Notes: generated by a model not told the origin, from the sequence alone. Shown: positions 42,642 to 54,640, numbered from the stretch's first letter. The stretch: DNA of 64,000 nt from Cycas panzhihuaensis (GCA_023213395.1 CM041465.1:39439741-39503740), one strand, 5' to 3'. Program-made: numbers and translations.

Positions 42642-43460
42642 GCATGATTATAGTTTTATGTTTCTTCATATAAATACCCATTTTTTATAGCAATCTCCCC
42701 AAAAATTTCATCATCCATGTCTCCAATTTAATTCTCACCTAGAAATACAAGATAGATTTTGAGAAAATTTTATAAGGTAGCTGAATAATTACTAAATGAA
42801 TACTATTTTTAATGGCCAAAATTAGAATAATGGAGTGTAAGGTATAATGAGTCAGAATGTTCCATCACTAAATATTCCCCTAACCTTGACTCTACTTAGT
42901 CAAGTTGTCCTATATCTTTGGGGACCCAAACAAAGAATATAAAATGTTGCTTACATTAAGTGTCTATTGATGAACTAAACATTGTTAGGATTGAGAAACC
43001 TGAAAGCTACCCACCTATCTAAATTAGTGAGATTGTGCAGTGTGTAGGGGTTTAGACTTGCATGAGAAAGGAAATGACAGTTGTACCACTATAAGAAAAG
43101 TGGAAAATGAAGCCATTGATAGACTTTGAGGAAGATCATAAGGAGCAGGATAGTGCATTACTAAAGGAAGATGATGAGGAGACATTCCAACATAAGTAAA
43201 GAACCAAATACCATATCCATCTTGACGATAGGAGAAAGTTTAGTACCACATTTTGAGTCCATACTACTTTAGACAAGAGTTGGAGAACATCCACACATGT
43301 ATACCTTGACTACAAGCAATCAAAGAAACTATGATCTATGCAAAACAAGTAAATGACATATGCCAGAATTTGAAAAAAATGGAAGTAAAGAGAACCAAAG
43401 TTAATCACTTTGGTTGGCATGGTGGCAAATATCATTTAAGAAAAGAAGTCATTGGTCAAA
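42642..43460 (+). other. E, undefined region between gag and protease
   Basis: No reliable motif. Short acidic stretches near 43110-43200 may be linker remnants. Confidence 0.35.
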
Positions 43461-44100
43461 TATGAAGATATTGGAAGCTTGGAGGTCAATATTGCAATTG
43501 AAGGAATAAAGTTGGAAAAAACACTTATGAATCTTAGTGTGTGGATAAATATGATGACCTTGTTGACTATGCAATATCTCAACATTTGAGGTATGGTACA
43601 TACCCAAATTGTGCTTAGAATGGTTTATAGATTAGTTGTTCAACTTGAAGGAGATTTGTTGGATACTTTTGTGTAATTATGCAATTAGAAGTTTCTAGTA
43701 AATTTTATGATTGTTCAACTTAAGGGAGATGCAAAAGGTTACCCAATAATCTTGGGTAGACGTTGGTTGGAAACAATCAATGCAGTAATTGCATGTAGGT
43801 TTGGAAAAAATGTTGATTAGAAATGGTGAACAAACATGTATAGTGTTTCTTTTTGCATCAACTCCTCCAATCATAAAATATGTAGAGAAAGAAGAAGATC
43901 ACCCATAATGGGTGGATTTGGATGATGATGATAACGATGATGGAAATTTTGATGGTTATAAATTTTTAACCATAAAATGGAATGAGAAAGATCATGTGTA
44001 CCAATATTTAGGTAGGGGTGAGTACTTAGAAAAGCCTTATTCCCTCATATACAGAGAAGTAGATCAAGATCTTTCTTTAGTAGATGCTAATGTATAATAT
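43461..44100 (+). pseudogene. E protease C-terminal part and linker
   Basis: GDAKGYPIILGRRWLETINA (about 43722-43782) is the typical block near the end of Gypsy aspartic proteases. The frame then shifts, and an ORF at 43912-44097 encodes an Asp-rich segment MDLDDDDNDDGNFDGYKF and on. The N-terminal part with the catalytic Asp is not identifiable among stops. Confidence 0.6.
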
Positions 44101-44289
44101 TATAGTCAAGAGAATAAGGAATATGTATCTCTGTGCACTATAGTAGTTGAAACAAATGAAGCAATTGAAGATGACAACATGAAATTGACCAAGGCCTAAT
44201 AATATCAAATCAATGACATTCTTGAATAATATGAGACATGGTAGCAAGCCATCTAGTAAACTAGAGTTGTATAATGGCAACACAAGCAA

Positions 44290-44545
44290 TGGTGTGATTA
44301 AATAATCATGGAGAAAACCTTCAAATTGGGTGATTGGGCTTTGTTATATGATTCAAGGTATGAAGATCTTACCAATAAGTTTCAATATCATTGGTTGGGA
44401 TCTTATAGAATACTTGAAGCTTTTGACGATGGTATTATAAAGTTTTGGATCATGGATTCTCCATTGATCCCAAAATAGAGTTTAATTGGTGAAGAAGTCA
44501 ATTATCAACCTTTCTCCTTGAGATCCTCGGAGTTAGTGTAGAAAT
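44290..44545 (+). pseudogene. E integrase C-terminal fragment
   Basis: The frame from about 44308 reads EKTFKLGDWALLYDSRYEDL then NKFQYHWLGSYRILEAFDDG, the module before and including the GPY/F motif of Gypsy integrases. RT, RNase H and the integrase catalytic core that should precede it are absent. Confidence 0.72.
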
Positions 44546-44599
44546 CCCAATAACATCAAAACAAGAATGAGCCCGCAAAAGGAAATTCTACACCAAATC

Positions 44600-45590
44600 A
44601 TTTATACTTTCCATTTCTTCAAAATTATGAAGAGTAATACTTTTATTAAACTATAAAAATCTCCATTTAATGGTGGATAAAACAACTAGAAAAATAATGG
44701 TCAAATTACAAGGAATAGATGATACAATTATACCATAAGGGGGACTCCAACCCTCCAAAATGCTTCTCTAAGGATGCTTCCCAAGTCGAGTGCTTTCACC
44801 TTCAATAACTAAGTCTCCAACCACATAAATGAGCTCAAGAGGGCTCAATTTATAGAAAGAAACCCAAATTTCATGTTTAACAAGTGGCAATCATGCAAGT
44901 ATAACCACTAACAACCAGAATGCATGTTGTCCAAGTGGCCTTCATGAAATTCTGAAAAGTTGTGGCTTGTACCTAGGTTTAATGAACTCCAATTCGGCTC
45001 AAATTTGGTACACATATAGGAAAACATGTCCCCTTAACTTCCTCAAAATGTTAGCTCATTTGTATGTCATTTGACCATATTTTCATTGATTTACTGATAG
45101 TATGTATTTTCTGTTTTTCTACTGGCTATGGGATCAAATGTTTGCAAAACAAGGCTTGAAATTTAATTAAATGACATTTTCTGAACCCCACCTTTTGTAC
45201 ACATGTATTGGGATGTGTCTTCTTCCTTTCCACAAAATTTCATATAAGTTTGATACCATTTGGCCATATCTCTTCCAGTTATGCCAACGCCTAGCATTTT
45301 CTGCATCCTGTAGATATATGGTAGATCCTCCTAGTATTTTCTGCCTCTTGTAAACATATGGTAGATCCTCTTGGATCATCCATAATAACAATTGTTTTCT
45401 AATGGATATATATTGAAGTTGTATCAATGGACATATAATCGAGAATAATTCACTTAAGTAATGCAAAAAGAAGTTGAGTTTCAACTTGAAAAGGAAGATG
45501 CTTCACACACACACATACACACACAAGGTTAGTGGATTCATCCAAGTATCTATGCAAATTTTAAGTGGTTATATATAGGTTTTAGAGAAA
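44600..45590. other. Unassigned region with LTR-like features
   Basis: On the minus strand 44830-44870 has a TATA box followed by TTGAGCCCTCTTGAGCTC, as in an LTR promoter, but no pair was found. A 45-bp direct duplication (ATTTTCTGC..CTTGTA..ATATGGTAGATCCTC) lies at about 45296-45373. A (CA)n run lies at about 45503-45527. No gene is seen. Confidence 0.35.
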
Positions 45591-46480
45591 AATTATGAAA
45601 ATTACAAGGAAATTAGTTTCAACCTACTATTTGTTGTTGTCTTTAGTGTCTAAAATATACTACTGTAACTTCAAATATACATAACTTTCACTATTGGTGT
45701 TTGATTGATCCTTTTTTTTTTTGAATCTATCTATCTCAATGTCTACTTTGAGTTGGAAATGGTTTCATATTTATCATATATTGAAGTAAAATATTATCAG
45801 TATTTTAGTATTAGGTGCTACTATAGTCCCCATAAACCCTAGTTGTGACCCACATTAAAAGGGCTATAACAATTATTACAAGATCTACAGAGCTCTAAAT
45901 CACCTCAGACTAGACTTGTTGGAGATGTTTTGAAGTTCTTTGTACTCAAGAAAAGGAATCACCCAATCTGTGTTAGTGAAGAAAAAGTTGTATCATTTTT
46001 GTTCTATTTTTAAAAGGGGGTACCTAGACATTTTTGTCCATAACTCCTATTGTAGGTATATGATTTTAGTTTCATCTAGACTATTGGAAACCTAGTTAAG
46101 AGACCTTCATTTTAAATAGTCTTAAAGTGTTGGTTGGACATGTATTAATATAAATTTTTAGCTAGTGAAGTTGTAGATTTTCATGACAAAAAAGAAACAG
46201 GAGTTAGATTTTTTCAATCTTGATAAAGGCATTGGTATGGGAGAATGGCTAGAAATGGTTTAAACATTGAATGAGTACATGAATGATATAGACATTGAAG
46301 ATGATGGACCATGTATGGAACTTCTCTTGGAAGGGAAATCTCTTGGTTGGTTTATTAATTGGTCTAAATAGACCAAAAATATCAAAATTCTTTAACAACT
46401 GGTTATGGTTTAAAACAATATTAATAACCACATCATGAGAGTGGAATTAAGATAAGTAGATCCAAACTAGCCTCGCTCAC
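45591..46480 (+). mobile_element. Fragment of an F-related Gypsy element (N)
   Basis: 45600-45868 is homologous in inverted orientation to F's leader (36700-36985), so this fragment lies on the plus strand. Downstream, 46225-46360 reads LNEYMNDIDIEDDGPCMELL then EGKSLGWFINW, resembling a gag capsid. Neither LTR was identified. Confidence 0.45.
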
Positions 46481-47892
46481 ATATAGGATCAAAATGAAAA
46501 CTCTACAAATAAGGAATGAGAAGACCCCACTCATGATGAATATGAAGACATAAATGGATCTAATTACATACAACGTGAATAATCATGTAATAAGGAATTC
46601 ACACACCCACAAGAAGACATTGAGCAGATGAGGAGTAGAATTTAGTAGCCCAAGAAGAATCCTTACAATGTTATGAAGAGGGACCTAAGTAGCTTGAGGA
46701 AGAGTCCATGCAATCAAGCAAACCCCATAAGGTACTTGATATGTTTCTTCATCCTGTTTTACCCATGCATATTTTTTTGGTAGTTTCATCTTTCCTCTTT
46801 CTTTTCCATCCTTAATAGTTGCATATAAACCCTCTCTCCCTTACTTCATAGCCAACTAAATACCTAAGATTCTTAATTCCAAGGTTTTCTTAGGATAAAT
46901 TCTAGTCCCTCTTCACATCCCTAACTCATCTCTCTTTTTACATGCTTCTTTGTCCCCTACAGAATTCCTTAGCAGCATGCCCTAAACCCTCGATCCTCCC
47001 TTCATCACATTTCATGTCATGGTACAATGATGTCCTCTTATAAGACCTTATTATATATGTCCCAACCTTCTACACTTCAATATAACTCATGCTTTTTTTT
47101 CTCCATTAATCCCTCTAATTAGCCCTTCCCTCCTCCTTGAATTTCTATGTAAACCTCTTTCCCATAAAGATCATCTATTATTAATTCTACATCCCTCTAA
47201 GTTCCCTAGGTTTCCTAATTACCCAACGAAATGCATCCTAATCATAACTCTTTTTTTGAATCAATTCTCATACCCTAAGTACTCCTCACTATATAGTTCA
47301 CCTCTCTAGGTTTCCCACACATATAATTATATTAGTCATTACCTCATAGACCCCCTCTTCTCCCACTCCTTGTGTTAGGTAATCACCAATGTATGATCCT
47401 TATGATTAATTCATTTTCAACCTCCAAAATAACATCATAACCTTTCTTACAAAGTCTCTCAGTATTCTCAACACCTCTCATCCCCTAAACGATATCATTT
47501 GAGGATATAATCTTTAATAAAAGAAACGCATTTCTAAGTATGATTGACACCACATAGGTCCTATGATTTCTTTGATATAGAACAAGATACAACATGCACG
47601 TAGTCCTCAAAATAAGCATCTACATATTCAAGTTATTCATCATTAATCTTTAACAAAAGGCATAAGATTAGACCTAGTTTTTATGACATATAAGATTTAG
47701 CGAGTAACAAATGGAAGAACTTATCAAAGTAGGACCAAATAACTCCACATGCGACTACCTATACTTTAAGGGCAAAGTGTTTTAAGGAGAGGGGAGTTGC
47801 ATTCTTAAGTTATGAAAAAGTTTTTTTTTAGGAGAAATAAGGAAGTCAACATTTTTAAGAGAATAGTCATTGCGTTCCTAAATTAGATGAAA
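46481..47892. other. Unassigned sequence, pyrimidine-rich
   Basis: The plus strand is rich in CCCT/TCCT runs at about 46740-47330. No ORF of interest, repeat pair or RNA gene is seen. Confidence 0.4.
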
Positions 47893-48117
47893 TGTTAGAA
47901 TAATATCTAATATGGTGATTGAGTAATGTTAGGAGACCCTTTTAACTTAATTATTAAATATTAAATTAGTGTCATTAAGGTGTGTGCATTGTATATTTGT
48001 CCATGTGGTTGTTATAATAGTTCTAACATATGAGTGAACAACAATGATGTGACTATAAGTATGTATCCATACCTATTACAATAATTGTAGATGATCATCT
48101 CTCATAAACTTTTAACA
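47893..48117 (+). repeat. 5' LTR of M
   Basis: TGTTAGAATAATATC...TTTTAACA, 225 bp. Confidence 0.85.
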
Positions 48118-48132
48118 TGGTATTAGAGTAGG
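48118..48132 (+). other. Primer-binding site of M
   Basis: TGGTATTAGAGTAGG, as in A and D. Confidence 0.8.
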
Positions 48133-48415
48133 TTAATGTGATCAATCTTGCTAAGTAGACAAGAGTAAGGTTGAAAAATCTGTATGAAGTTGGATATGAT
48201 GCAAATTTTGTAGATATTGGCGAGGCTAATATAGTAGGTAATAGTGTATTATCAGAAACCCATCATCTATAAATGGCCTACAATTATAGGCGATTTTCTT
48301 TGGTTTAGATGAAATATTCGATCATATCTATAACCCTTTGTGTTATGACATTGCACTAAAAAAATTGGGATTGTTTAGTTCATTTTGGAAAAATTTGAGC
48401 CATGAAACAACCAAT

Positions 48416-49604
48416 ATGGTGTTTGAGAAGGGAACCGATTCTACACATTGCCTTCCCCATAAGAATTCTCTGTTGTTACAGAAGCAATCATCTCCTATGC
48501 CCCTCTCCTCATTGGCTAAGACATTCTACAATATATTAATTACCATTATGGAAGCGGGGATGTTGGGATTGTCATATGCTTTTATGAGAATGAGATGGGT
48601 TGCTAGGCTTAGAATGTTGGGGAATGTGGCATTGATTATGTACTATAGCTTGATGTTATTGATTTGGACAAAAAGGAAGCTAGAGAGTGAGAGATTTATG
48701 AAGATTGGAAGCTTTGGCAATCTGGGGTTTATCGTATGCGGGCCAGTGGGCAAGGCAGTCATGGATTCAATGATAGTGCTCATGCAAGCAGGGTTTTGCA
48801 TAAGTTATCTTATCTTTATTGGTTGATAATAGTCTATCTTCCATTATATCTAAGCCACAATCCTTATCAAACTATTTGAGTTTTAATGCAAATGGGTATC
48901 ATGGCAATGGTGGTTGTTATGGTAGAGGATGTGATCATGTTCTTAAGGGATGCACCTTATCTCAAGGTTTTTACCAATCTAGCTATAGTTCCAAATGGAG
49001 TTGGAGTGGCTATTTATACTTTTGAGGGGATTGGAATGATTTTGCTCATCGAGTCAGAGGTTGAGAAGAGTAGATTTGGGGGAACTAACAATTTGTCCTT
49101 GGTTATTGTCGTTGTGACTTATGCATGTTTCAAAGAATTGGGTTAGTTTGCTTTTGGAAGTGAGACTAGAGACATTATTACCCTCAATTTAGGCAAGAAT
49201 TTGGTTATGGATATTGTCTGGTTTTCTTTGTCTATAAATTTGTTCATGTTCCCTTTGATTTCACACTCCCTCTGATAATGAATCATGTACACAAGGTGGT
49301 AGAGAGAAGATTTAATTGAGGGAAATATTGTTTAATTTTAAGGTCCTTAGCCATCCTCTTGACTACTATGGTTGCTTTGCTTATGCCTAGTTTAGCAGAT
49401 TTCTTATCTTTTGTGGGACATAGCATATGTTGTGTATTAGGGTTCATACCATGTTATTATTGCTAGTTGCATGCTCTTATTAAGATACGAGATGGTTGGC
49501 CTTCATTTGTGTTGATGGATTTGGGGATTATTAAGATGTTATGGTTTGTGTTTTGCATGAGGTTTGTCTAGATTAAGAGCTCTATGGTGGAGCTTCGTAA
49601 TTAG
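48416..49604 (+). pseudogene. AVT3-like vacuolar amino-acid transporter pseudogene within M
   Basis: The first frame (Met at 48416) has MVFEKGTDSTHCLPHKNS, then LSSLAKTFYNILITIMEAG and LGLSYAFMR, then WTKRKLESERFMKIGSFGNL and VMDSMIVLMQAGFCISYLIF. After a frame change (48886 on): MAMVVVMVEDVIMFLRDA and GVGVAIYTFEGIGMILLIES. Further segments, ETRDIITLNLGKNL, VHKVVERRFN, ADFLSFVGHSICCVLGF and LMDLGII, reach a stop at 49602-49604. Order and spacing follow the Aa_trans (AVT3) family, about 430 residues with around ten membrane spans. A segment after LIFIG is missing (about 30-40 residues), and frameshifts and stops are present. No intron is seen; AVT3 genes are often intronless, so that alone does not prove an RNA-mediated origin. 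Confidence 0.85.
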
Positions 49605-50890
49605 GGACACTTGTAAGAATTAAGCACATTATGATGTAATCCCTACCTCCTGAGTAGAGATCTCCTCAACAGAGAGCAATAATGGAATATCATGTTGTAG
49701 GATATCAATAATTTGATGGTAGAGGCAATTTCTTATTTGGTTTAAATATTGAGGTTCTTGTTGGAATATGGCATATGCATGGGCATGGGAGTAGGTGTGG
49801 ATGATTTTGGTTTTGATGATGATAGAGGAAATAATGAAGAAAGAAAATTTTCTTTTGAAAAGATATTGTTGAATCTAAATATTTTGTAATCTATTTTTAA
49901 AATTGCCCTTAAGCCACTTTAATGATGAGATGGTCACATGGAAAAACATGCGACCATGTGCTAAATGTAAAAGTGCTAAAGTCGATTACTTTTTAATGAA
50001 AATTTGGTTTTCTATGAGGCACTTTCATGTTTCTAAGAATAACTTTCTCATTTGAATTTATAATCTAGTGTCGTCAATTGTGTTAGAAGATTCAGAGACG
50101 ACTGCATCAACTAATCATGACATATTGAGAAGACAACTTCATGGAAAGCCATTAAGTTATAAGGGAAAAATGTTTTATAAGAGTGTTATTTAATAAATTT
50201 CATGAGTCACATATTATGTTTTATTTGTCTTTTGTTAGTACTAATAAGGCATATAGTGGTTGTATAATTATTTTCAGTAGGATAGCAAGTATGTGGCATC
50301 TTGAAGGGACCATTTATAAAGGCTTCATGGATCATAAAAAATCTTAGAGAGCTTAGAGTTTAAGACTCCAAGCAATGATAGTAAAGGCTTAAAGAGACCA
50401 AGTAATGAAAGTGAATGGTTTGAAGAGACTAGTGTTAGAGACTTCAAGTAGAATTGCCTGTTGATAAACTTGGAGAGAAGCCTCAAGAAGAGAAGTTGTT
50501 AAATCCCATTTAGTAAGAGTTGGGACCTAGGCTAGGACCCACTTGTTATTATTTCACTCAACTCATTTGGTTCACTAGGTAGTTCAACTTGTTCCCATAA
50601 TGGTATTAATAGATGTTAACAAATTTATATATCCAAAGTAGTTTCCTATAGAGCTAGTGGATGCAACAATTGATTACTCATAAAATTTGATAGATGGAGC
50701 TTGCTTTATATAAATATCAATAAGGATTGGTTGGTGCAACTTTGAGATATAGTTTGTACAAGATGGAGATTCTAGTATAATTTGAGGAGGTAGATGGTGG
50801 TTGCCTTATTTGAGGAAGGTAGATGGTTCTTGCCTTGGTGAAAGGGTGCTATTCCTAATTTGTGTTGATATGAGATAAGTAATTAAACAT
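49605..50890 (+). other. M interior after the transporter
   Basis: No ORF of note. It may hold the 3' untranslated part of the captured gene and the retrotransposon's own 3' leader. It ends in the polypurine tract. Confidence 0.4.
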
Positions 50891-50899
50891 TATGGGGGG
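50891..50899 (+). other. Polypurine tract of M
   Basis: TATGGGGGG abuts the 3' LTR start TGTTAGAATA. Confidence 0.8.
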
Positions 50900-51121
50900 T
50901 GTTAGAATAATGTTTAATGTGGTGATTGACTAATGTTAAGAGACTTCCTTAATTCACTTATTAAATATTAAATTAGTGTCATTAAGGTGTGTGCATGTGT
51001 ACATTTATCCATGTGGTAGCTATAATAATTTTCACATATGATTGGATGACCATGAGGTGAGTGTATGTATGTATAGTTATTACAATGATTATAGATTATT
51101 ATTTTTTACAAACATTTGTCT
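50900..51121 (+). repeat. 3' LTR of M
   Basis: It aligns with 47893-48117. Its last 15 bases are diverged, so the end is approximate. Confidence 0.82.
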
Positions 51122-51534
51122 TTTATACATACTTCATTTTTTCATTCATTTATTATTTGTCTTTTATCACTTTATGCATATATATTTTCCAATATGAATT
51201 TAATATTTTTAGGAGAGAATTTGAATTTGGTTTTAGAGCGAGAAAGTAAGTCTATACAAATAAGTGCCTTATTCATTTGTAATTATATTGGAGAATTTAA
51301 TATTTTATGGGATCGATAGCCTAATGCCATTAGGGCACGTTCTACTAACTAAGAGGATACCCTTACCTTAAAGAGGGCATTACTATTGTTGGAAGTTTCA
51401 TCTATTATTATTACTATTATAATTTCATATTACTATTATAATTCATGATATTATTGTGTGGATAATTTTTCTTTGTTTTATAGTGGAATTTTATTGTGAT
51501 GAAGATGACAATATGATGTATGCATTCTGAAATA
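51122..51534. other. Unassigned spacer between M and H
   Basis: AT-rich. 51320-51400 (AGCCTAATGCCATTAGGGCA and following) looks like a fragment of a retrotransposon LTR, but no partner was found. Confidence 0.35.
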
Positions 51535-51539
51535 TTATT
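51535..51539. repeat. Target-site duplication of H (TTATT, left copy)
   Basis: Exact match to 60974-60978, right after the 3' LTR. Confidence 0.92.
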
Positions 51540-52135
51540 TGTGTGTGGCTAAAATACTTACCTGTTTTGAGTAGATGAAAGTGCAACCATACCTGGACAA
51601 CATTAACAGCAAGTGCAACTAGGTGTAATAATGTTGAATATAGGTGTAATCAGGTGCAATAGTATTGACACCAAGTGCAACCAATGCAGACAGTAAGTGT
51701 GACCAGGTGCAACTAAGTGCAACCAACACTGACAAAAGCACAATCGAGTGTAACTCAGATCAATGAGAGGTGCAACCCGGGTAGGGATAATGTGATTAGG
51801 GTAGCACCTAAAGAACTCAGGCAGTATTAGTTAGGACTTTAAACTATAAAGTAGTTATGTAACTATGTAACTATCTAACTATGTAACTATGTAGAAGGAT
51901 ATAAAGGATAGAACAAGGATATCTCATCATAGATATCATCAGCATCATTGTATATTCTCGTAGGTTGTTCTGACTACTGGTGTACTTACTTAGGCCTATG
52001 TCTGGTTGTGAGAGGACTAGATGCAATGCCCTTTCTATCTAATGAAGTTGGTTATTGGTGCTCCAACCTCGTGACTTTCTTTTATGATTGTATTTCTTTG
52101 AGTATGATTAATTTATAATAAGAGAGGTGCACACA
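51540..52135 (+). repeat. 5' LTR of H
   Basis: 596 bp, TGTGTGTGGCT...GTGCACACA. U3 (about 51580-51780) reiterates AGGTGCAAC-like motifs about ten times. The downstream third matches the 3' LTR closely. Confidence 0.92.
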
Positions 52136-52136
52136 T

Positions 52137-52154
52137 TTGGTTCTGTTACTAGGT
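52137..52154 (+). other. Primer-binding site of H
   Basis: TTGGTTCTGTTACTAGGT, matching I's TTGGTTCCGTTGCCTACG at 13 of the first 15 positions, allowing C-to-T changes. Confidence 0.75.
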
Positions 52155-52210
52155 ATCCCAAATGTACAAAAGATGATGGGTTTGTGAAGAACAAGTGAAG
52201 AAGGCTATCC

Positions 52211-54110
52211 ATGCCACCTAGGGCTAATTTAGTAAGAAAAGTTGAGACTAGACAGGAGAGAAGCCAGTGCTAGGAAGTGAAGAAAAGCCAAGAAGGCACC
52301 CGCAGACCCAAGGAGACGATTGAAAAGAAGCCAGTGAAGAGAAAAGTTTTGAGGGGCCATTAGGAGGGAAGCCAGACCCCAAACGTGCACAGGAAAGAAA
52401 ATCAAGAAAAAGAAAGAATAGAAGACTCCCAGGAGGAGAAGCGGTAGCCAAAGGCAGAAGATTTAGAGTAGATAGAAGATAAGGATGTTCACATTTCTAA
52501 AACAGAGCCAGTTACCCTAGAAAAAGGAAAAATAATTAGTCTAGAAGTATATAGTGATACCACAGTAGGGTGAGACTACTACATTATGGAAGTTAAAGAC
52601 TGCTATGCCCATGTATTAAACCCCTTATTCAATAGAATGACTGAAATCTTTTTAGGATCAACATTTTTGGGAGAAAGCCTAGAAAGTACAAACAAGACTT
52701 CATCAAATCAAGGAGGAAGTGAAGGAGGAGGAGCAAGCACAACAAGAAATATAAACACAACTAGGCAGGGGGGGACTAATTTCTACAGGTCTAACAAATA
52801 TGATGCAAGGAAACAGAAATGGAGGAAGAAATTAGACAATTTCTTAATATGTAATAGTTCAAAATGATGCAGTGTTTGGGCATCTACAGTTTGATGGCTC
52901 AAGAGATCTGAGAGATCATCTGGCTTTATTTTCTAATATGTTGAAGATCAAGAAAATTACGGATCCGAAGGGAGATCAAGGGAAGATTTTTCTCCATATT
53001 GCAAGGAGTAGTAACATCCTAGTATCAATATGTGGCAAAGACAAATCCCATATGGGAACTGGTGTAGACACATTTTTCTGGGCAGATTCCAGAGACTGAG
53101 GGATCCAATGTACATCTTTCAAGCCTTAGAGGAAATTTGGCAAGTGCCAGGTGAGTTGATAGATGATTTTCATGGTAGGCTCAGGATAATTATGAAAAAA
53201 ATGGATCTTGCTATACCTATGAATCCAATGTTGTCCTTGAAATATTTTGTTCAAGGATTGTTGCCTCATTTAAAAGAAAAAATCTGTTTTTATCCATTAA
53301 ATAGTTAGGAACAAGTAAAAGAATTGGTGCTATGATTTGAGAGTCAAAAGAGAACATGATACTTACAAACTGGAATGTAGAATGTGGGGCAAATAGGCCT
53401 ACCCCAATGGACAATAAATCTAGAAGTTGAAACTTAGAGAAAAGAAGTTGAATTGCTAAAACAACAATCTTCGATGGTACCTATTGGAGTAAATCAACAG
53501 AATGAAGAAATCAAAAAATTGAGGGTAGAGATAGCTAGATTGAAAGTGGGGAAATCTTGGGAAAATATTTGGTGCCCCCTCCCCTTCTTGTGGACAACCA
53601 GGACACTTCAAAAATGAGCATCAGTAGGTGGAGAGATGATGGTGTGACATCTGCAAAAGAGGAAATCATTACACATGGGAATGCTATTATAAAACCCTAG
53701 TAAGGGAATCTTTTTATCAAAGAAAAGAAAATACTTCCTTTAAAAGGAAAGACAAAACATAGTTTGATGTCATTTATGTTCTAGATGGGGATATTTTCAG
53801 ATAGACTGCCCACTGCAAAAATAAGAAGGAGATTATATCTGTGAGGAATGTGGCCTGATAAATCATGAATGGGCAAATTGCCCAAAGAATCCTAGTTTGA
53901 AAATACAGACTTTTAACTTGGCAACAAAGGTTCCATATAAGGAACAACCAATCTATCTTCAAATGAAAAGTAGAAAAGTTGTTGTTGCACCTATCGTAGA
54001 AAAGTTTCCTAACCCAATAGTCAAAAAAAGAAGACTTCAAGAAGCTTTCCAAGTCATACAGGAGGCAACAAAACTGTGCAACAGGACGAAGTAGAGCAAG
54101 CAAATATATT
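52211..54110 (+). pseudogene. H gag with zinc knuckle, decayed
   Basis: The ATG at 52211 gives MPPRANLVRKVETRQERSQC, with the MPP start shared with K and I. A basic/acidic N-terminal region is followed by an ORF 52586-52867 and then the capsid: LQFDGSRDLRDHLALFSNML (about 52886-52945) and EEIWQVPGELIDDFHGRLRI (about 53130-53190), ending SLKYFVQGLLPHLKEKI. A CCHC knuckle CDICKRGNHYTWEC sits near 53650-53690, preceded by a coiled-coil-like segment. At least two frame changes and several stops are present. Confidence 0.82.
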
Positions 54111-54640
54111 TAAAGGCCAAGTTTATTAGAGGTGATTAGTGATGTATGAAGAACAATTGGGGAAAACTCCATGGAAGAAAATGCAAGAAATGAAGGAAGT
54201 ATTGATTGAAATAGGAATTTCCACTCCCGTCACTACAATCTTTAGATGGTGGGAAGCCGACTACTTTCAATAGGAAAATTTGGATCAAATTGAAAATCCT
54301 GTATTATGAGCCTTGAAGATAGATGTAACTGATCCAAGAGTTCCTATGGCTTTTTAGAAGAATGATTTGAAAAACTATTGTAGATGGTGGGTCAAGAGTG
54401 AATGTACTCCCAGAGACCACATGGATTTTATTGGGACAGCCATAAATGGTTTTCCTAGACTATGCGATTAGATTGGCCAATCAATTGTAAGTTTGGCCAA
54501 TGGGATCTCTGTTGAATATCCCTGTTACGGTGGTAGGAATTACAGTTTATTTAGATTTTATAGTTGTGAAGACCATGGCTGCTAGCAATAGAAGCATGGA
54601 AAGATTGGGGAAAACTAAATTTTACCCTGCACTCTATAGG
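54111..54640 (+). pseudogene. H protease, decayed
   Basis: Active site TIVDGGSRVNVLPETTWILL (about 54377-54436), with DGG as in G and I. LANQL and GITVYLDFIVVKT follow (to about 54572), matching G's ANELLVQ.. and GIVVRIDFTIVET. A segment corresponding to G's YPALLGRPW is damaged (FYPALYRK). Confidence 0.8.

Larger units (their letters stand above)
33573..44600 (+). mobile_element. Gypsy element E, internally deleted, host of F, D and O
   Basis: A plus-strand Gypsy element recognised by gag (37600-38280 and 41907-42320), the protease end (about 43680-43880) and the integrase C-terminus (44300-44540). RT, RNase H and the integrase core are absent. F is inserted near 34455-37454, D at 38276-41906 within gag, and O near 42317-42641. 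Across D, removing D and one target duplication leaves the gag frame in register. The left limit (33573) and right limit (44600) are estimates. Confidence 0.6.
47893..51121 (+). mobile_element. Small LTR element M carrying a transporter pseudogene
   Basis: Direct repeats 47893-48117 and 50900-51121 align over their length and are taken as LTRs. The first is followed at once by TGGTATTAGAGTAGG (primer site) and the second is preceded by TATGGGGGG (polypurine tract). No gag, protease, integrase or RT is seen in the 2.8-kb interior. Instead the region 48416-49604 encodes a decayed amino-acid transporter of the AVT3 type. Such elements move only with enzymes from an autonomous Copia element. No convincing target duplication was found. 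Confidence 0.8.

Noticed and set aside
46740-47330. Pyrimidine-rich tract as a gene with introns or a polypyrimidine regulatory region
   Set aside because: No ORF pair, splice-site context or repeat supports it; only base composition is unusual.
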